Positions 16,684-23,857 of a stretch of 64,000 bases of DNA are shown here, piece by piece. How positions within the stretch are numbered: position 1 is the first letter of the stretch; every line of letters begins with the position of its first letter. Origin of the DNA: Gallaecimonas sp045291545. Its GTDB lineage: Bacteria; Pseudomonadota; Gammaproteobacteria; Enterobacterales; Gallaecimonadaceae. A program made the position numbers and the translations under genes. The stretch covers positions 434,001 to 498,000 of the forward strand of contig NZ_CP149514.1 in assembly GCF_045291545.1 (NCBI RefSeq), written 5' to 3'. A model generated the notes under the pieces. It was not told where the DNA came from. It did not search any database and saw only the letters and a list, made by a program, of their open reading frames with translations.

Positions 16684-17598
16684 TCAGCAGGACATATTAA
16701 TGCGATCGCGCCCTTCAGTTTTAGCCCGGTATAAAGCCGTGTCAGCAGCAAACAGCATGGCATCAGCGGTGCGGAACTGGCCGCTGAATTCGGCCGCCAG
16801 CCCCTGGCTCACACTGATTTGCACCTCATCAGCCAGGCCCTGTTGGGTAAAGCAAAGGTTATTGATATGGCGGCGGATGACATTGGCCACTGTTTGCGCC
16901 ATTTCCTGATTGCAGCGGGGTAACACCACGGCAAATTCTTCACCGCCGTAGCGGGCGGCCAGGCAGTCTTTGTTAGGCAAGGCGCGGGTAATTTCAGCAG
17001 CGACGCGTTTCAGGCACTCGTCACCTTGCAGGTGCCCAAACTGATCGTTAAAGAGCTTGAAGTAATCGACGTCGACCATGATGACGCTGATCGGATATTT
17101 TTTCTTGGTGCAATTGTCCCATTGCTGATCAAGAAACTGCATAAAGGTGCGGCGGTTGGCCAGGCCGGTCAGGTAATCGGTGGCGGCCATCTTTTGCAGG
17201 GCAGCCAGCTCGGCTTTGTGGTGACTGATATCCTGGAGAGTGAGCACCAGACTGGGATACTCGGTGGCCAGGTAAGATACCGACAACATCACCGGCAACA
17301 GTAAATCGCCTTCCTGGCGTACCAGCATTTCTGCCGGTGCGTGGCTCAGGGTCCGGGGATTGCTGCCAAGGCCCTGGCGGAACTGTTCCTGCCAGGGTGG
17401 GGTCAGCCAGTTCAGCCAGCTCTGGCCAATCAGTTCTTCATCATTGACACCGAGCAGGGCTAAAGCGGCGCTGTTGGCACGGATAACCTGGCCGTGCAAG
17501 TCAACCTGAACCATGGCCTCCTGCATCTGCGTCAGCAAGGTGGTCAGCAGGTCATTGTCATTAGCGGCAGGCGACTTAACCGGGGCAATGGCACTCAT
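16684..17598 (-). CDS. PAS-GGDEF diguanylate cyclase
   Basis: Probable cytosolic cyclase making c-di-GMP from two GTP. 304 residues with no membrane segment. A PAS domain (about residues 18-125, MVQVDLHGQVIRANSAAL onward, ending VLTLQDIS) is joined by a short helix to a GGDEF domain with DYLTGLANRR, VDVDYFKLFND and the active-site RYGGEEF. The canonical RxxD inhibitory site five residues before GGEEF is not recognisable (PNKD with six intervening residues), so product inhibition may be weak. The gene is apparently monocistronic; the 180 bases upstream hold a terminator for the neighbouring operon and nothing else I recognise. Confidence 0.93.
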   Translation of the reverse strand: MSAIAPVKSPAANDNDLLTTLLTQMQEAMVQVDLHGQVIRANSAALALLGVNDEELIGQSWLNWLTPPWQEQFRQGLGSNPRTLSHAPAEMLVRQEGDLLLPVMLSVSYLATEYPSLVLTLQDISHHKAELAALQKMAATDYLTGLANRRTFMQFLDQQWDNCTKKKYPISVIMVDVDYFKLFNDQFGHLQGDECLKRVAAEITRALPNKDCLAARYGGEEFAVVLPRCNQEMAQTVANVIRRHINNLCFTQQGLADEVQISVSQGLAAEFSGQFRTADAMLFAADTALYRAKTEGRDRINMSC

Positions 17599-17735
17599 GG
17601 TAGTGGCTTCCTGTAAGGCTGTTGTGGTTGTTTTCAGCCTTTACTTTAGAGCTAGGTGAGTGCTATGACCTTCTGCTAACCTTTCGGTTTATCCATTTGT
17701 TTTTATTGGTTATTTATTCTTTCCTTACGGAATAA

Positions 17736-17757
17736 AAAAGCGCCTTCTGGCGCTTTT
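17736..17757 (-). terminator. Terminator after the STAND operon
   Basis: Stem AAAAGCGCC/GGCGCTTTT with a TTCT loop, followed on the minus strand by a T6 tract. It lies 25 bases past the stop of the 151-residue partner gene. Confidence 0.85.
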
Positions 17758-17781
17758 AGAGCTATTGGGTTGCGACCATGC

Positions 17782-18237
17782 TTAGGCATTGTTGTACTCA
17801 GGAGCCGGCGAGGTTGGGTCCCGTTGGTTAATCACCTGCGGATCGGCACTGAGCAACAACAGGTTTTTGGCCTTGCTGCCGCCCGGGGCATTCTTAAAGC
17901 TAAACCCGAACTGGAAATCGACGCTGTAGTTGTCAGAGGTTTCCTTGCTGACGTCATAAGGGTTGGTCAGTGTGATGGTGCGCCCACCGTTAGCGATGGT
18001 CGCATCGGTGATGACATTATTAAAGGGGTTGCTAAAGGCAATGCCGTCAAAAGCAAAACCGTATTGCTGCTGCGTTTCATTGCGTTCAATAGTGTATTCC
18101 AGATAGCAGGGCCCGTCGGCAATAACGCATTCGCAATCGCCCTGATGGTCGGCGTAAATGAAAGTAAAGCCATTTTGTTCATCACCACTGATAGTGATGC
18201 GGATGTGTTTTGTGGGCCAATTATTAAGATTGGACAT
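17782..18237 (-). CDS. Unrecognised 151-residue partner of the STAND protein
   Basis: No signal peptide or membrane segment. The sequence is predicted to be mostly beta: alternating short strands with aromatic residues (HIRITISG, FTFIYADH, YLEYTIER, TITLTNPY, VDFQFGFSF) and an early Cys pair (CEC). The C-terminal segment LLSADPQVINQRDP vaguely recalls the small DP-EP family, which I cannot confirm. The codons look more A/T-rich than the neighbours. It starts 6 bases after the STAND protein gene, whose 3' end supplies the GAGGAA Shine-Dalgarno, and shares its terminator, so the two should be expressed together. It may be an effector or ligand-binding partner; function is not inferable. Confidence 0.75.
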   Translation of the reverse strand: MSNLNNWPTKHIRITISGDEQNGFTFIYADHQGDCECVIADGPCYLEYTIERNETQQQYGFAFDGIAFSNPFNNVITDATIANGGRTITLTNPYDVSKETSDNYSVDFQFGFSFKNAPGGSKAKNLLLLSADPQVINQRDPTSPAPEYNNA

Positions 18238-18243
18238 GGTGCG

Positions 18244-21200
18244 TTATTTCCTCGTCATGGTGTAAAAGTCGCTGTGAATGCCTTCTTTTTTCAGTATGGC
18301 CAGCAGCTGGGGGTGAGCGGGAAGCTTGCCGGTGCAATCGAGTGCTTGGGCATAGGGCACAACAAGGTAGGGCTCGGCGCTTTTTTGTACCAGCGGGGCC
18401 AATAAGCTGAGGGCCTGCTGGCAATGCTGTTGCACTTGCGCGGTTTGGCCGGTGCCACTGAGTTGCTGAGCAAATTGCAGATAGCTGTTGGCAAGGCCGG
18501 CAATCACTTGCGGCGGCCGCATTTTATTATTGATGAGGTTGCTATACAGAGTGATGGACTGCTGCAGGTAACGTTGCAAGGTGGCGCTATCAGCGTTGCC
18601 TGACATCGCCAGGGCGCGGTAGTACAGGCCCAGGAGTGCTGTCGCGCGCCGCTGGCCGATGGTGGCGGTGGCAGTGCGGATATCACTCACCAGATGCTGG
18701 CTGATGGCGTGCGTATCTGCGCAGTGGCTGCGACTGCAAAACAGTAACAGGCTGGTTTTTGCTGATAACACCATCGCCAGTGCTTTGGCATTTTTGGGGT
18801 CGTGTTGCCAGGTTACCTCAGCGGTTTGCGCTGCCTCTTTGATAATGGCCACCGCTTGCTTGAATTGGCCGGTTAAATACAGCAGGTAGGCTTGCCGCTG
18901 TAGCGCTGGTGCCAGTCTTTCCAGCATGTAGCTGTTATTGGCAAAGTGCTCGGCCGGAAATTCCCGGCGGTTTTTCTCATAAGTGCGCAGCGCCTGGGTT
19001 ACCCGGCCTTCGGCAATGGCGGCGCTGGCCAGCCAGGAGCGGGTATCGACGACGTCGGCCATGCGCTGGGTGTTATTCGGAGTCTGCTTGAGAGCCTGTT
19101 CTTTGAGTGCCAGGGAGCGTTCAAACAGGGGCCGGGCAGCGCTGTATTGTAACTGGTACATTTTCACCGATCCGAGGCTGTTGAGCGCATACGACAGTTC
19201 CATCAGGGCGTTGCCGTCAGCGGGGGCCAGGCTGTACATGCGTTGGCTATAGGTCAGGTAATGGCTGAACCAGTCACTGGCGCCGGCCCAATCGGCCTGG
19301 TCATAACGCAGTTGCCCGAGCCAAAAGGCGTTCGCCCCTAGCGATTTGAGTAGTGCCAGGTTGTCTGGCTGAGCATTAAGCAGAGGTAAAAATTCTCGGC
19401 GGGCTGTGAGCAACGCATGTTTGGCTTCATCGGTTTTACTGCGCGAGTAAGCGACTTCGCCGATAGCTTCCAGAGTCTGGCCATGCTGAAAGCGACCGGC
19501 AAAGCCAATGTTGCCGCTGTCATCACCGGCAACTGACTGAAAATAATCCAGCGCTTTGTTGGAGATGCCATCCAGCAGATCCATACGGCCAATGCCCCGC
19601 AGCTTGTCGGCAAACTGCCCAACCATGTATCCGAGCAGGTTTTCAGCGGCTAAACGTTGCTCGGTGGCATGTTTTTCAGCCTGCTGGCTGCGATAGCTCA
19701 TGCCTATTGCTGTTACGGTGAGCAGGCTCAGCAACAACAGGGTGCCACGGCGGCTCCAGCGGCGGCGACGGGCTTTGCCCTGGGAAGCGCTAAGCAGCGC
19801 CATTTCATCGGCATCCAGGCTGAACAGGGGGTTGGTTGCCAGCGCGGCGGCATCTTGCAGAGGCTTGCCGTCGGCCAGCAGATAGGCGCTGTTTCGGCCT
19901 TCTTGCTGCCATCGCTGCGCCTGGTGGCGCAGCCGTGCCATTTGTGTCAGCGCCGCTTTGTGTTTATCAATCCAGTCGGTAGCGCGGGGCCAGCGGCGCA
20001 GCAAGGCTTCATGGGCGATGCCGAAACTGGCCTCGCCCTGTTGCAAGTGCGACACAAACAAGCGTTGGTCTACCAGCGCTTGTACCAGTGCCCGTTCGTG
20101 AGCGCTGGTCAGTTGTGACCAGCGGGCGCTGCGGCTGGTCACTGACTGTTCGTCTTCTCGCAGGGTTACCAGCAGCGACAGTACTTTGGGCAGAGCATCC
20201 CGCTGCGCCTTGGTCAAAGGCGCCATGGCGTCTTCGGCTGTTTTGCCAATGGCGCCCTCAATGCCGCCGAGCTGATGATAATGGCTGACCTGCATCAGGC
20301 CGTCGTCACTGCGGCTGAGGTAGAGCTGCTGCAATACGTGTTGCAGCATCGGCAGGGCATCGGGGTTATGGGCAGCGTCGCTGCACAGCATTTCATCCAG
20401 TGGCGTGGCGGTGTCTGCGTCGGTGTCCCAGCGTAGCCCGGCGGCTTGTGCGGGCAGGCGGATCATCTGCAACAGTTCGCTGCGGGTGGGCGGTGCCAAA
20501 TCAAAGTGGGCGCCGCTGTTTTTACCAGCCATCAGGCTGGGGTGACTGACCAGCTGCGGGTAGAAGTCGTTGCGACAGGCGCTCAGAACCAGCACGCTAC
20601 CGCTGCGCGCTAGGGTGTCGAGCAGGCTAATAAACTGGTGGCGCTCATCGTCACTAAAAAGTGGTGACGACAGTGCGACTTCCAAGCGATCAATCACCAA
20701 CGCAAAGCGCGGCGTGCGATAAGCACTGCCCTTGAGCGCCGCTTTTAACTTTGCCAGCGGCGCTGCTGGGTCGGTTGCAAGCTCGGTGGCGAGGGTCTGG
20801 GCGCTGATGTCGGCCAGGGCCGGTTTGTCGTCAATATCCCAGTCCAGGAGGCAACTGGCCAGCGACAACAGTAACAACCCCTTCCCGACATCAGCCAGAT
20901 CCAGGGTGCTGCTGCTTGGTACGCCAACGCCGTTAAAACCCTGCGCTGTTTGCAGGTTCGGCAGAATACCGGCTTGCAGTAATGATGATTTACCACAACC
21001 ACTGGGCCCCAATACCAGGCAAAAATCGCGGCCAAAGCGTACCTGCTGGCTGACCCGTTCCAGCAAGGTAGTGATTTGCTGGCTGCGGCCATAAAAAATA
21101 CCCGCGTGTTCCGGGCCATAGGCCTTCAGGCCGGGGAAGGGGGCGGCCCCTTGCCAATGGGTTTTCGGCGCCTGCTGTTCATCGCCAAGGGGAAAGCGCA

Positions 21201-21507
21201 CCTCAGCCAGTGCCCGGTAGCCGCGTTTGCGGATAGTTTCGATGTACTTGGGCTGGCTGGCGCTGTCGCCGAGGGCCCGCCGTAATTGGTTGATGGTTTT
21301 ATGCAGGGGGTTGTCGCCGGTGTCCAGCCCCGGCCAACACTGATTGAGCAAGGCTTCGCTGCTGACTACTTCACCGGCGTGGCGACATAAATAAACCAGC
21401 ACATCCATGGCTTTGGGTTCGATCTGCTTGGCCCGAAGGGCGTTTTGCAGCCGATTGGCGCTGGCATCCACTTGCCAGTCACCAAAGAAAAAAGGACTGT
21501 GGCTCAT
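18244..21507 (-). CDS. Membrane-anchored winged-helix / nSTAND NTPase / TPR regulator
   Basis: A 1087-residue protein. Residues about 8-105 form an OmpR/CadC-type winged helix (PKAMDVLVYLCRHAGEVVSSEALL ending in IRKRGYRAL). Residues about 123-510 are a STAND-type NTPase: entry motif PFPGLKAYGPEHAGIFYGR, Walker A GPSGCGKSS at 167-175, Walker B-like FALVIDRLEVAL at 268-279, and the family's AHEALLRRWPRATDWI near 500. One transmembrane helix follows RRRRWSRR at about 588-604, so the C-terminal ~480 residues, with helical TPR-like repeats, should be periplasmic. This is a CadC-like layout with an NTPase inserted. It is probably a one-component sensor that binds DNA; whether the output is transcription or defence is unknown. 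Confidence 0.85.
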   Translation of the reverse strand: MSHSPFFFGDWQVDASANRLQNALRAKQIEPKAMDVLVYLCRHAGEVVSSEALLNQCWPGLDTGDNPLHKTINQLRRALGDSASQPKYIETIRKRGYRALAEVRFPLGDEQQAPKTHWQGAAPFPGLKAYGPEHAGIFYGRSQQITTLLERVSQQVRFGRDFCLVLGPSGCGKSSLLQAGILPNLQTAQGFNGVGVPSSSTLDLADVGKGLLLLSLASCLLDWDIDDKPALADISAQTLATELATDPAAPLAKLKAALKGSAYRTPRFALVIDRLEVALSSPLFSDDERHQFISLLDTLARSGSVLVLSACRNDFYPQLVSHPSLMAGKNSGAHFDLAPPTRSELLQMIRLPAQAAGLRWDTDADTATPLDEMLCSDAAHNPDALPMLQHVLQQLYLSRSDDGLMQVSHYHQLGGIEGAIGKTAEDAMAPLTKAQRDALPKVLSLLVTLREDEQSVTSRSARWSQLTSAHERALVQALVDQRLFVSHLQQGEASFGIAHEALLRRWPRATDWIDKHKAALTQMARLRHQAQRWQQEGRNSAYLLADGKPLQDAAALATNPLFSLDADEMALLSASQGKARRRRWSRRGTLLLLSLLTVTAIGMSYRSQQAEKHATEQRLAAENLLGYMVGQFADKLRGIGRMDLLDGISNKALDYFQSVAGDDSGNIGFAGRFQHGQTLEAIGEVAYSRSKTDEAKHALLTARREFLPLLNAQPDNLALLKSLGANAFWLGQLRYDQADWAGASDWFSHYLTYSQRMYSLAPADGNALMELSYALNSLGSVKMYQLQYSAARPLFERSLALKEQALKQTPNNTQRMADVVDTRSWLASAAIAEGRVTQALRTYEKNRREFPAEHFANNSYMLERLAPALQRQAYLLYLTGQFKQAVAIIKEAAQTAEVTWQHDPKNAKALAMVLSAKTSLLLFCSRSHCADTHAISQHLVSDIRTATATIGQRRATALLGLYYRALAMSGNADSATLQRYLQQSITLYSNLINNKMRPPQVIAGLANSYLQFAQQLSGTGQTAQVQQHCQQALSLLAPLVQKSAEPYLVVPYAQALDCTGKLPAHPQLLAILKKEGIHSDFYTMTRK

Positions 21508-21533
21508 TTGCTTAACTTCTGCTTCGCCGTTTT

Positions 21534-21565
21534 TGCCTAGGTTACTCCAGTGAGCATGCTAGGCA
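21534..21565. promoter_or_regulatory. Imperfect palindrome ahead of the STAND regulator
   Basis: Perfect 7-base arms TGCCTAG and CTAGGCA enclose an 18-base interior that itself contains CTC/GAG. It lies 27-58 bases upstream of the start codon of the winged-helix/STAND gene, where an autoregulatory operator would be expected. No convincing -35/-10 pair is seen. Confidence 0.35.
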
Positions 21566-21624
21566 ATCATTTCTATGGGAACAGGTAATACGCCAAGATT
21601 ACGATGAGTCGGGTCAAATGGCAC

Positions 21625-22668
21625 CTAGTCTGTTAGCAGCCCGGCCTGACTGAGTTGTGGCTGCGCTTGTGGGCGCCACCAGGCCTGGCCACTGTGTGGC
21701 GCGGTAATGTCCAGCCGCTCGCCCATGCTGGGCGTGCTCAGCGCTACTTGCCTGGCATCGGCTAAGGCCAGCATTTGTTCAAAAGGGTCAAACCAGGCGT
21801 GCATGGCCAAATCGAAGGTGCCGTTATGGATCGGCAACAACCAGCGGCCGGCCAGATCCAGGTGGGCCTGCAAGGTTTCTTTAGGCTGCATGTGTACGGC
21901 TGGCCAGTTGGGGTCGTAGGCACCGGTTTCCATCAGGGTGATATCAAAAGGCCCGAAGCGTTCGCCAATGGCTTTAAAGCCATCGAAATAACCGGAGTCG
22001 CCACTGAAAAATACCTGGCAAGCCGGTGCTGACAGAACCCAAGAGCACCACAGGCGCTTATTGCCGTCCCGCAGGCCGCGGCCGGAAAAGTGCTGGCTGG
22101 GGGTGGCGCTCAGAGTGACGCTGCCGACGGTTGTCGATTGCCACCAGTCAAACTGGCGGATTTTCGCCGCCGGCAGGCCCCAGTCAACCAGTAAGTCGCC
22201 CACCCCCGTCGGGGTAATAAAGAGCTCGGTACGGTTGGCCAATGCCTTGACCGCAGCTTTGTCCAGGTGGTCGTAGTGGTCATGTGACAGTACTACGGCC
22301 TTGAGTGGTGGCAACGCCGCCAGAGGCAGCGGGGGTGCATGAAAGCGGCGCGGGCCGGCCCACTGCACCGGCGAAGCGCGTTCGGCAAAAACGGGGTCCG
22401 TCAGAAAAAAATCGCCGGCCAATTTCAGTAATACGGTGGAATGGCCCAGCCGCCACAGGCTGTTATCGGGTGCCTGTTGCAGCTCATCACAACTGAGTGG
22501 CATGACGGGCGGCGGCGTGTCTGGCCGGGTATGGGCTGGCTTGTTGAAGAAAAACTGCCAAAACAACTTCAGCGTTTTCAAGGCGCCAGACGGGTGTGGC
22601 GGCTGGGGATTTTGAAAAACCCTGTTGCGGGCCAGGTAATCCGGTAAGGGGCGTGCGGGTTTGTTCAA
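21625..22668 (-). CDS. Metallo-beta-lactamase-fold hydrolase (UlaG / NAPE-PLD-like)
   Basis: 347 residues. The MBL metal motif SHDHYDHLD lies near residue 150. Further ligands are probably the Ser-Gln-His in TPSQHFSGRGLRDGNK, the Asp in FFSGDSGYFDG and the His in LLPIHNGTFDL. The GHSTVLLKLAG entry and WAGPRRFHAPPL segment resemble NAPE-PLD-like/RomA-type MBL proteins. The start is taken as TTG because GGAGGT sits 4-5 bases upstream and the longer open frame would run into the preceding efflux gene. It lies 76 bases downstream of the YhhJ-like gene, so it may be the last gene of that operon. Substrate unknown. Confidence 0.85.
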   Translation of the reverse strand: MNKPARPLPDYLARNRVFQNPQPPHPSGALKTLKLFWQFFFNKPAHTRPDTPPPVMPLSCDELQQAPDNSLWRLGHSTVLLKLAGDFFLTDPVFAERASPVQWAGPRRFHAPPLPLAALPPLKAVVLSHDHYDHLDKAAVKALANRTELFITPTGVGDLLVDWGLPAAKIRQFDWWQSTTVGSVTLSATPSQHFSGRGLRDGNKRLWCSWVLSAPACQVFFSGDSGYFDGFKAIGERFGPFDITLMETGAYDPNWPAVHMQPKETLQAHLDLAGRWLLPIHNGTFDLAMHAWFDPFEQMLALADARQVALSTPSMGERLDITAPHSGQAWWRPQAQPQLSQAGLLTD

Positions 22669-22744
22669 CGTGACCTCCACTACTACCAGGTCAGTGTAAT
22701 GACCCGTACGGGGAAATGAATAGCCGCCAATGCTTTTGTGAGTG

Positions 22745-23857
22745 TTAACTGCTGACCATTTTTCGAAAGCGCCGAAAAGCCACCCAGAAGAACACCAGCC
22801 CGGTAGCCACCACGGCCAGCATTTGCGGCCAGACGATGTCGATACCGGCTCCCCGGTACAATACCGCCTGCGCCATAGCCACAAAGTGGGTGGACGGTAC
22901 CAGCTGCATCACCTGCTGTAACAGTTCGGGCATGGCATCAAGCGGGGTTGTGCCGCCGGATAACAGCTGCATCACCATAAAGGTGGGCATTGCCAGTAGG
23001 CCGAACTGTGGCATGGTGCGCGCCAGGGTGGCCAGTAAAATACCCAGTGAGGTGACTGAGCCCAGATAGAGCAAGGTGCCCAGCACAAACAGGGGCACGG
23101 CACTATTGGCAATGGGGACCCCCAGCACGCCTTTGACCATGGTAAAGATAGCCAGCACCACGGCGATCAGAATGACCAGGCCGTTGGCCCAGATCTTGGC
23201 AGCCATGATTTCACTGGCTGACAGCGGCATGACCAGCAAGTGTTCCAGGGTACCGTGTTCACGCTCGCGAATAACAGCAGCGCCGGTCAGGATCACCGCC
23301 AGCAAAGTCACATTGTTGACCAGCTGCATGATGGCGTTAAACCAGACGGTATCGAGGTTGGGGTTGAAATAGGCTCGAGTAACCAGATGCACCCGGCTGG
23401 GAAGATCGCGGCCAAAGTATTCGCTGAGGGTTTGCAGCACTATCTGCTGAATGTAGCTGGCACCGGAGCCAGCCTGGCTGATGGCCGACGCGTCAACTTG
23501 CAATGCCAGCTCCGCAGTGTGCCCGGCGCGCAGATCGGCGGCAAAGCGCGGTGGAATTTGCAGCACAAAGGTTACCTTGCCTTGTTCCATCAGGGTGTTG
23601 ATATCTTCACCTGGCGCCAGTTGCCTGGCCTGTTTGAAGTAAGGGGGTAAAAAAGCCTGGTCAAGGCGTTGAGACAGGGCGCTGTGGTCCATGTCTTCAA
23701 TGGCAATGGAGGCATTTTTGACCTCGGTATTGGCGCCTTTACTGACGGAATACAGGGCCAGCGTAAAGATATAGATAATCAGTACCATCAGCACCGGATC
23801 TTTTAAAACACTCCACAGCTCCTTGACTCCGAGGGCATAGACATTGCGCCAGTTCAT
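22745..23857 (-). CDS. yhhJ: ABC-2 type transport permease, YhhJ-like
   Basis: 370-residue inner-membrane permease. It has an N-terminal membrane helix (VLMVLIIYIFTLALYSVSKG), a large periplasmic loop, then five helices including the conserved ABC-2 segment AAVIREREHGTLEHLLVMPLSASEIMAAKIWANG. It is the third gene of a HlyD-like/RbbA-like/YhhJ-like set as in E. coli yhiI-rbbA-yhhJ; its ATG overlaps the stop of the fused ATPase gene by 4 bases. It probably pairs with the permease half of the fused protein. Substrate unknown. Confidence 0.9.
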   Translation of the reverse strand: MNWRNVYALGVKELWSVLKDPVLMVLIIYIFTLALYSVSKGANTEVKNASIAIEDMDHSALSQRLDQAFLPPYFKQARQLAPGEDINTLMEQGKVTFVLQIPPRFAADLRAGHTAELALQVDASAISQAGSGASYIQQIVLQTLSEYFGRDLPSRVHLVTRAYFNPNLDTVWFNAIMQLVNNVTLLAVILTGAAVIREREHGTLEHLLVMPLSASEIMAAKIWANGLVILIAVVLAIFTMVKGVLGVPIANSAVPLFVLGTLLYLGSVTSLGILLATLARTMPQFGLLAMPTFMVMQLLSGGTTPLDAMPELLQQVMQLVPSTHFVAMAQAVLYRGAGIDIVWPQMLAVVATGLVFFWVAFRRFRKMVSS

